From NCBI GenBank assembly GCA_024640665.1, contig JAHEEO010000039.1, positions 1 through 16,284 of the forward strand: a DNA stretch of 16,284 nucleotides, written 5' to 3'. Every line of letters starts with the position of its first letter. Position 1 is the first letter of the stretch. The translations under genes were made by a program, and so were the position numbers. The notes under the pieces were generated by a model, which was given only the letters and a program-made list of their open reading frames with translations, was not told the DNA's origin and ran no database searches. The stretch is from Rhodospirillales bacterium (GTDB lineage Bacteria > Pseudomonadota > Gammaproteobacteria > Steroidobacterales > Rariloculaceae). Shown piece after piece: positions 7,608 through 13,590 of the stretch.

Positions 7608-8942
7608 ATGTATATCAGTAAGAAACATTTATCTCGCAGAAGTTTGCTACGTGGAGCAGGTGTTTCGATCGCCCTGCCGCTGCTTGAATCGATGGTGCCC
7701 GCGCAGACCGCATTGGCGCAAACGGCCGCCGCGCCTAAGAGCCGGCTGGGCTGTATTTACATTCCGCACGGCGCGACGATGGATAAATGGACGCCGGCAA
7801 CTGAGGGAAAGGACTTCGAATTGTCGGAGATTCTGGCGCCGCTGGAATCGTTTCGTGACCACCTGTGCGTAATCAGCGATCTTGCTCACTCCCCGGTTGC
7901 GCCTTGGACGGGCGAGGACACGGGAGGGGCAGAAAATCATGTCCGCGCCGCTGCAGTTTTCTTGAGTGGCGCACATCCGGTCAAGGGTGATCGCGCTTTT
8001 GTAGGCCCAAGCGTCGACCAGGTGGCTGCGGCGCAGATTGGCCAGGATACGCCGATGCCGTCCATCGAGTTGTCGATAGAGCCAGTTGGCTTGAACTGCG
8101 ATGCCAACTTCACCTGCGCGTACCGCAATACTCTGTCGTGGAAATCGGCAACATTACCGTTGCCGATGGAAAATAATCCGCAGGTCGTTTTCGAGCGCCT
8201 GTTTGGTGACGGCGGAACCGACGCGCAGCGCAGCGAACGTCGTGCGCAGGCGCGCAGTTTGCTTGATTCTGTGCGCGAACAGGTACGCAGTTTGAATCGC
8301 ACTTTGCCGGCAGCCGACCAAGCACGACTTACTCAATACCTGGAGGAAGTACGCGAAATTGAACGCAGGGTTGCGCAGGTCGACGAGCGCCTGTCAGGCG
8401 GTCTAGAGCTGCCGGAAGCGCCGGTAGGCGTGCCGCGCGATTTTGAAACGCATATCGAACTGATGTTCGATCTGCAGGTGCTCGCATACAAGACCGAAAT
8501 CACGCGCATCTCTACGTTGATGCTGGCGCGAGAAAACAGCAACGCCCGTTATCCTCGCAGCGGAGTCCGAGAGGGGTTTCACAATGCCTCTCATCACTCC
8601 AACGACCGCGCCAATATGGATCAGTTCGCTGTGATTAACCGTTATCACATTACGCAGTTTGCGAAGTTTTTGGAGAAACTCAAAAACACGCCGGATGGTG
8701 ACAGCAATCTGCTCGATAATTCGATGATTCTCTATGGTAGCAGTCTGAGCGACGGCAACGAACACAACTTCGATCCGCTGCCGGTACTGCTCGCTGGCAA
8801 AGCAGCGGGGCGCTTGGAAGGTGGCCGCCATATACGGCACGCTGCGCAGACGCCGATGGCGAATTTGTTACTGACCATGCTCGATAAGCTTGACGTACAC
8901 GTCGAAAGCCTGGGTGACAGCACCGGCCTGCTCAGCATTTGA
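7608..8942 (+). CDS. Tat-exported HXXSHH (DUF1552) family protein
   Basis: Protein of 444 residues of the DUF1552/HXXSHH family, whose biochemical function is unknown. The N-terminus is a twin-arginine signal: SRRSLLRG (9-16), a hydrophobic stretch (17-30) and a probable cleavage site after ALA (35-37). It should therefore be folded, perhaps with a cofactor, before export to the periplasm. Family features are LGCIYIPHGATMDKWTP near 48-62, the name-giving HNASHH at 325-330, and LYGSSLSDGNEHNFDPLPVLLAG towards the C-terminus. A strong Shine-Dalgarno stretch (GAGGCGGGG, 7591-7599) supports the ATG at 7608. It lies two bases after the di-haem gene; the pairing with DUF1592 proteins is a recurrent one, so the two probably act together. 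The stop TGA overlaps the TTG start of the next gene. Resemblance in layout to the DUF1501 partners of planctomycetal PSD1 proteins is my inference. Confidence 0.93.
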   Translation: MYISKKHLSRRSLLRGAGVSIALPLLESMVPAQTALAQTAAAPKSRLGCIYIPHGATMDKWTPATEGKDFELSEILAPLESFRDHLCVISDLAHSPVAPWTGEDTGGAENHVRAAAVFLSGAHPVKGDRAFVGPSVDQVAAAQIGQDTPMPSIELSIEPVGLNCDANFTCAYRNTLSWKSATLPLPMENNPQVVFERLFGDGGTDAQRSERRAQARSLLDSVREQVRSLNRTLPAADQARLTQYLEEVREIERRVAQVDERLSGGLELPEAPVGVPRDFETHIELMFDLQVLAYKTEITRISTLMLARENSNARYPRSGVREGFHNASHHSNDRANMDQFAVINRYHITQFAKFLEKLKNTPDGDSNLLDNSMILYGSSLSDGNEHNFDPLPVLLAGKAAGRLEGGRHIRHAAQTPMANLLLTMLDKLDVHVESLGDSTGLLSI

Positions 8943-9574
8943 GTTTCTCAAATAAACAGCTTGATCTTGAATCATTGCCCAGGTTCGAGGACGTAGCATA
9001 TCAACGCACGTCCGCACGCTATCCGGGCGTTGCATTAGGTACGAGTTTAGCCCTGTTGTTGCCGGCCTATGTTGCCATGGTCGCTGCGCTCGTTTTCATC
9101 GCACCATTGCGTGCTGCCGCATTTGGGACGCCGCTCGGGTTGCTTGCCGTGGTAGCCATTTGCGTGCCTATTTTTGTACCCTGGTTTGCTTACAAGTCGG
9201 CGAGTGTGATCCGGTTTGCCGTTCGCGAACGCGACGTGATAGTCAAGAAAGGCATTTTTTGGAACAAGGAAACCATACAACCGATAAAACGCATTCAGCA
9301 TGTAGAGCAAGCACAGGGGCCTGTCGATAAACGCTTCGGCCTGCACAAACTCAAGCTTTACAGTGCGGGTACAGGCCACATGAGTTTCGAGATTCCAGGC
9401 CTGGAGGAAGCCACGGCCGAGCGTATCAAGGCCTTTATTTTGCAGGCCAGGCAGGATGCCGGTACTCGTGACACAGCCAACGACGCGAATGCGCCGCCGC
9501 TGGCTGCAAAGGCTTCCGTAACCGCAGCGGAGCCGCACAAAAACTGCGGTGAAGAGCACGCAGATGATCGATGA
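8939..9574 (+). CDS. YdbS-like membrane protein with one bPH_2 (DUF304) domain
   Basis: Inner-membrane protein of 211 residues. Two membrane segments (about 31-56 and 64-85) are followed by a bacterial PH domain of the YdbS type (about 90-170), with SASVIRFAVRERDVIVKKGIFW, IKRIQHVEQAQGPVDKRFGL and SFEIPGLEEATAERIKAFI. The last 40 residues are Ala/Asp/Glu-rich and look disordered. The start is taken as TTG at 8939, overlapping the upstream TGA as TTGA; there is no ATG before the first membrane segment and no Shine-Dalgarno sequence, so translation by coupling is likely. It overlaps the three-PH-domain gene downstream. In Firmicutes the YdbS/YdbT pair belongs to envelope-stress (SigW) genes; the role in Proteobacteria is unknown. 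Why the pair is coupled to an exported cytochrome cluster is unclear. Confidence 0.85.
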   Translation: MSFSNKQLDLESLPRFEDVAYQRTSARYPGVALGTSLALLLPAYVAMVAALVFIAPLRAAAFGTPLGLLAVVAICVPIFVPWFAYKSASVIRFAVRERDVIVKKGIFWNKETIQPIKRIQHVEQAQGPVDKRFGLHKLKLYSAGTGHMSFEIPGLEEATAERIKAFILQARQDAGTRDTANDANAPPLAAKASVTAAEPHKNCGEEHADDR

Positions 9575-11105
9575 TGGCGCCGCGCAATCCTGGCAGCGAT
9601 TGTCTCGCTGGTCGGTCGTGCATTTTGCGATGCGCGGGGTCATCCAAAGTCTGAGCGGGTTCATATTCTATGCGCCTGCCACGATGGGCGTGGCGGCTTC
9701 CCGGTTTTCTGAGTACGCGTGGCTGATACCCGGCGCGATTATTTCGCTTATTGTTTTTGGTTCAGTCATTGAATACGTATTCACGCGTTATCGGTTGCTG
9801 GACGATGCCGTGCAGCTGCAGCGCGGCGCGCTCTTTAAAAAGCGGCTGAATCTGAAGTTTGCGCGCGTACAGAATATAAGTATCGAGCACCCTTTCTATT
9901 TCCGGCCGCTGCAGCTCGCGAATGTCAAAATCGATGGGGCAGGCTCAGCTAAAGAAGAAATCTCCTTGGCCGCATTACAGCTCGGTGATGCCGAGCATGT
10001 ACGTAAGTTCATTATTGCTCAGAGAGAGTCATTATCAGATCGCAGCCCATTCGACGGCGAACCTGAAGAACCTGGGTTCGAGACCACTGCTGCCGCTCAA
10101 GCAGAAACGGTGTTCTTTACGCGTTCTTTGCGAGATCTGATCATTCATGGTCTCACCAATAACCGCGCGTTCATTATTATCGGCGGCATTTTTGCATTTG
10201 CCGCACAGTCGAATTTCTCATATACGGACGCTATGCAATGGTTGGGCATCGACTTCGACGTGGTCGTGGCGGGTTGGAGTGTGATGCGAATGGTCGTGGT
10301 GGTTGTCGCATCGTTTGTATTGGCAATTGGGCTAATTGCGTTTTTCTCTGTCTTGGTTTCCGTCTTTTCCTATTATGGCTTTGAGCTTTCTCGCACTTCG
10401 CAACGGTTTATTGTGCGGCGTGGATTGCTCACTAAGCATGAAGTGCAGGTCCAGAAATCGCGCGTGCAAACGGTGACAATGAAACAGGACTGGCTCGACT
10501 ATCTGCTTGGGAGACACAATATTATTTTCGAGCAGATCTCTCACCGGGCTGCGGGAGCCGAGCAGTGGTCCGGTAGTGACAAGCGAATTCTGATCCCGTC
10601 GGTTAAGTTGTCGGAAACCCCGCAGTTGACAGACCAGGTGTGGCCGATCGGACGGCTGGAGAATGTGCCATTTACGCCAATCAGCAAACGCTATTTCGTC
10701 AAATATGCGCGGATATTTTCAGCCGCTTATATCGCCGTTGGTTGTGCAGTGTATTTTGCGCTGGATCAATTCACACTGGCGCTGCCGATCTTGTGTGTCA
10801 TTTGGCTGCTGCACATAGCTCTATTGTTCATGCGTTGGAAGCGCGCTGGTATTGCGATAGTCGATACCATGCTTGTTGCCAGAAGCGGTACGGTCGGTAT
10901 CGACTATCGGGTGTTTCCCGCGTTCAAAGTGCAGGACGCAAGCCATATCCAATCGATTCTTATGAAACGTCGTGGCGTTAGCACCGTGCTGTTTCATACG
11001 GCAGCAACGTCAATCAGGGTACCGTATCTGCATTCTGGTTTTGCCAAACGCTTAATCGACCTGACGGTGTACCGAGTAGAAAGCACGGCTAGATCGTGGA
11101 TGTAA
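9564..11105 (+). CDS. YdbT-like membrane protein with three bPH_2 domains
   Basis: Inner-membrane protein of 513 residues with three units of paired membrane helices plus a bPH_2 domain. Unit 1: helices about 24-45 and 52-74, PH domain 75-155 (YRLLDDAVQLQRGALFKKRL, KFARVQNISIEHPFYFRPL). Unit 2: helices about 202-218 and 240-270, PH domain 272-350 (FIVRRGLLTKHEVQVQKSRV). Unit 3: helices about 384-400 and 404-424, PH domain 428-505 (IVDTMLVARSGTVGIDYRV, AFKVQDASHIQSILMKRRGV). ATG at 9564 is preferred because GAAGAG lies seven bases upstream; a GTG at 9549 in the same frame would add five residues and has no such site. It overlaps the YdbS-like gene by 11 bases and is the last gene of the block, ending 20 bases before the stop of the convergent peptidase gene. 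Probably forms a complex with the YdbS-like protein. Molecular function unknown. Confidence 0.87.
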   Translation: MIDDGAAQSWQRLSRWSVVHFAMRGVIQSLSGFIFYAPATMGVAASRFSEYAWLIPGAIISLIVFGSVIEYVFTRYRLLDDAVQLQRGALFKKRLNLKFARVQNISIEHPFYFRPLQLANVKIDGAGSAKEEISLAALQLGDAEHVRKFIIAQRESLSDRSPFDGEPEEPGFETTAAAQAETVFFTRSLRDLIIHGLTNNRAFIIIGGIFAFAAQSNFSYTDAMQWLGIDFDVVVAGWSVMRMVVVVVASFVLAIGLIAFFSVLVSVFSYYGFELSRTSQRFIVRRGLLTKHEVQVQKSRVQTVTMKQDWLDYLLGRHNIIFEQISHRAAGAEQWSGSDKRILIPSVKLSETPQLTDQVWPIGRLENVPFTPISKRYFVKYARIFSAAYIAVGCAVYFALDQFTLALPILCVIWLLHIALLFMRWKRAGIAIVDTMLVARSGTVGIDYRVFPAFKVQDASHIQSILMKRRGVSTVLFHTAATSIRVPYLHSGFAKRLIDLTVYRVESTARSWM

Positions 11106-11125
11106 TCTTAATGAGTACGAATGTA

Positions 11126-13318
11126 CTAATTTAGTCCGCGACGGTTGAGCAACGGGCTGACATTGGGTTCCCGGCCACGAAAAACTCTGAATAACGACAT
11201 GGCGTCTTCACTGCCTCCGCGCGACAGTACAGCATCGCGAAAACGCTGACCGTTCTGGCGCAGCATGCCGCCGTTTTCTGTAAACCAATCTACGGTGTCT
11301 GCGTCCAGGACTTCGCTCCAGATATATGCGTAGTAACCAGCCGAGTAACCTCCCATGATGTGCGAGAAATACGGCAGTCGATAACGCGGCGGCACGGTTG
11401 CGAGATTTGCGCCTGCAGCCTCTAGCACGTTTGCTTCGAACGCCATGAGTTCCTCAGCTACCGGAATCTCGTCCTCGCTGAGCTGGAAGAGAGCTTGATC
11501 AATGACCGCAGCCGCCAGGTATTCGGTTGTCGCGTAACCTTCGTTGAACTGCTGAGATGCGAGCACGCGCTCGAGAAGCTCAGTTGGCATCGGTTCGCCA
11601 GTTTGGTAGTGGCGCGCATAGTTGCTCAATACCTCTGGCCAGGTGGACCACATCTCATTGACTTGCGAAGGGTACTCTACGAAGTCTCTCGGCACGCTTG
11701 TTCCGGCGAAACTTGGGTACTGAACGTTGGAGAACATGCTGTGCAGCGCATGCCCAAATTCGTGAAAGATTGTTGTGACTTCTGTAAACGTCAGCAGCGT
11801 GGGCTCGCCATCGGGTGGTTTTGGGATATTGATGTGGTTGGCTACTACCGCTCGCTTGCCCAGCAGATGCGATTGGCTCACATAGCTGCTGGCCCACGCG
11901 CCACCACGTTTACTGGCGCGAGCATACGGGTCGAATATAAAGAGACTGAGTGTCGAGCCGTCTTCTTCAAATACTTCGAAAACCCGAACGTCTTCTTGAT
12001 ATACCGGTAAGTCGAAGCGCTCCTCAAACCGCAGGCCGTATATTTGACCTGCCGCGAAAAATGCGCCGTTCTTAAGTACGCTATCGAGCTCCAGATAAGG
12101 CCGCAATTGCGACGCATCGAAAGTGAAACGCTGCTGCCTGAGTTTGTTTGCATAGAAGTTCCAATCCCAAGCTGCGAGTTCGAAATTGCCTGCTTCGACA
12201 TCGATCAGAGCCTGCAGCTCTGCAGCTTCACGCTTGGCATTTGCGACGGCCGCAGGAGTCAACGCGCCAAGCCGCTCATTGACGGCCGTGACGGTCTTCG
12301 CTGTTTCGTCGTCGAGAACATATTCGGCGTGGTTGGCATAGCCCAGCAATGTGGCTTTGCGAGCGCGCAGTTTTGCTGTGCGGCTGACGATACTCCGATT
12401 ATCGTACTGAGTGCCGCTGCTGCCGCGCGCCCGGGAGGTTTGAAAAATTCGTTCCCGAAGCGCACGGTTGGAGAGCGATTCGAGTGCCGGTTGCTGGGTT
12501 GTGTTGAGCAGCGGCAGAACGTACTTTCCGTCGAGGCCGCGTTCAAGTGCCGTGTCCGCAGCACTTTGAATTTCCGCGTCGCTCAGACCAGCGAGTTCGT
12601 TTGCTGAATCGATCACAATTGCAGACTCGTTTACCTCATTGAGTACGTTTTGGCCAAATTGAGTGCGCAAGTCCGCCAGCTCGGCGTTGATGGATCGGAG
12701 CGAGTCTTTTTGTTCAGCAGACAAAAGCGCGCCAGCGCGCACAAAACTGCGGTAAGTTTCTTCGATCAATCTTAGCGTTTCAGCATTGGTCTCAAGATTT
12801 TGCCGCTGCTGGTACAGGCTTTGGATGCGGGTAAAAAGTGCTTCATTGAGCAGGATGCGATCGTTATGTGCTGCCAGTCTGGGCGCAATTTCAGCTTGTA
12901 CGGCTTTTATGGCATCGTTGGTGTGTGCCGAAGTCATGGCATAAAAGACCGACGATACGCGTGCAAGCGTTTGGCCGGACCGCTCGAGTGCAACCAATGT
13001 GTTGTCGATAGACGGTGCCGCAGCTTGGTTCGCAACGGCGTCGATTTCTGCAAGCTGCTCCTGCATACCTGCTTCGAAGGCGGGCAGATAGTGGGCGTCT
13101 TCGATGCTGTCGAACGGCGGATAGTTCAAAAAGAGCGGGCTTTCGGCCGCGAATGGGTTGTCGTCACGGAGCGGTGGCGAAACAATTGCGTTCGTGTCGG
13201 TCATCTGTGCTTCTTCGTGTGTAAGTGCATTGTGTGTGGTCTGTGGGTCTTTGGAGCAGGCGCCTAACGAAAGCGCAGCCAAAAAAAGGCCCATTCGAAC
13301 GAAAATTAATTTCTTCAT
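11126..13318 (-). CDS. M3-family zinc metallopeptidase (Dcp-type), lipoprotein
   Basis: Zinc oligopeptidase of 730 residues, most like peptidyl-dipeptidase Dcp, which removes dipeptides from peptide C-termini. The active site is HEFGHALH (519-526, zinc ligands H519 and H523, catalytic E520), followed by GTSVPRDFVEYPSQVNE with E548 as third ligand; the GT-VPRDFVE-PSQ pattern favours Dcp over PrlC. The C-terminal PYFSHIMGGYSAGYYAYIWSEVLDAD is also typical. The N-terminus MKKLIFVRMGLFLAALSLGAC carries a lipobox (LGAC, C21), so it should be a lipid-anchored periplasmic or outer-membrane protein, unlike cytosolic Dcp/PrlC. ATG at 13318 is chosen for this signal; an upstream ATG at 13399 would bury it behind 27 extra residues. 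It diverges from the TonB receptor and may share its control region. A role in digesting imported peptides is plausible but unproven. Confidence 0.94.
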   Translation of the reverse strand: MKKLIFVRMGLFLAALSLGACSKDPQTTHNALTHEEAQMTDTNAIVSPPLRDDNPFAAESPLFLNYPPFDSIEDAHYLPAFEAGMQEQLAEIDAVANQAAAPSIDNTLVALERSGQTLARVSSVFYAMTSAHTNDAIKAVQAEIAPRLAAHNDRILLNEALFTRIQSLYQQRQNLETNAETLRLIEETYRSFVRAGALLSAEQKDSLRSINAELADLRTQFGQNVLNEVNESAIVIDSANELAGLSDAEIQSAADTALERGLDGKYVLPLLNTTQQPALESLSNRALRERIFQTSRARGSSGTQYDNRSIVSRTAKLRARKATLLGYANHAEYVLDDETAKTVTAVNERLGALTPAAVANAKREAAELQALIDVEAGNFELAAWDWNFYANKLRQQRFTFDASQLRPYLELDSVLKNGAFFAAGQIYGLRFEERFDLPVYQEDVRVFEVFEEDGSTLSLFIFDPYARASKRGGAWASSYVSQSHLLGKRAVVANHINIPKPPDGEPTLLTFTEVTTIFHEFGHALHSMFSNVQYPSFAGTSVPRDFVEYPSQVNEMWSTWPEVLSNYARHYQTGEPMPTELLERVLASQQFNEGYATTEYLAAAVIDQALFQLSEDEIPVAEELMAFEANVLEAAGANLATVPPRYRLPYFSHIMGGYSAGYYAYIWSEVLDADTVDWFTENGGMLRQNGQRFRDAVLSRGGSEDAMSLFRVFRGREPNVSPLLNRRGLN

Positions 13319-13359
13319 GCAGTGCCCGGATAGCGAGTGGGTGCGGTAACCAGGGAACA

Positions 13360-13365
13360 AGTATA
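13360..13365 (-). promoter_or_regulatory. Candidate -10 box for the M3 peptidase gene
   Basis: On the minus strand TATACT matches five of six positions of the sigma70 -10 consensus and lies about 42 bases ahead of the peptidase ATG. No good -35 box is found 16-18 bases further upstream, so the promoter would need an activator; the palindrome at 13394-13411 lies in a suitable position for one. Confidence 0.3.
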
Positions 13366-13393
13366 GCGACAGGGCATGTAAGACTGAGCCATC

Positions 13394-13432
13394 CGTCACA
13401 AATTGATGACGTTCATCCGGTTTAAGGATGAA
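13394..13432. promoter_or_regulatory. Clustered inverted repeats in the divergent peptidase/TonB-receptor control region
   Basis: Two adjoining dyads. CGTCACAAATTGATGACG (13394-13411) pairs at seven of nine positions. TTCATCC-N7-GGATGAA (13412-13432) is a perfect 7-bp inverted repeat. A third overlapping dyad, GATGA-CGT-TCATC (13405-13417), links them, so TCATC/GATGA half-sites alternate three times within 27 bases. Placed between two divergent genes this looks like an operator for one or two dimers of a transcription factor; the regulator is unknown and does not match a site I recognise with confidence. Confidence 0.4.
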
Positions 13433-13438
13433 TTCGAT

Positions 13439-13466
13439 TTGCAGCTGTCTGCTGTCGTCGTATATT
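13439..13466 (+). promoter_or_regulatory. Candidate promoter of the TonB-dependent receptor gene
   Basis: TTGCAG (13439-13444) and TATATT (13461-13466) are separated by 16 bases. The -10 matches consensus at five of six positions, the -35 only at the first three. It would give a leader of roughly 115 bases before the ATG at 13591. It lies just downstream of the inverted-repeat cluster, as expected for a regulated promoter. A second TATATT at 13565-13570 has no -35 partner. Confidence 0.3.
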
Positions 13467-13590
13467 GTGTCGGCGATTATGTAATTTCGAAGGGTGAATA
13501 GCCCGATAGTACAAGATGGACGTGATGAATGCCGTTGGGGGGCGGTATCTGGTATTCGTAATTTTATATTAGGACTGGATTCAAACCACT

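Noticed and set aside
11114..11127. AGTAC-GAAT-GTACT inverted repeat between the convergent bPH_2 and peptidase genes as a bidirectional terminator
   Set aside because: A five-base AT-containing stem without a T-run on either strand is too weak; it also overlaps the peptidase stop codon, so chance is likely.
11495..12010. 171-codon plus-strand frame inside the peptidase gene, and a similar one at 12800-13267
   Set aside because: Both are antisense shadows of the well-supported M3 peptidase; no domain or ribosome-binding site is seen.
13319..13399. 27-residue N-terminal extension of the M3 peptidase
   Set aside because: It would place the lipoprotein signal internally; the ATG at 13318 gives a complete signal with lipobox directly at the N-terminus.
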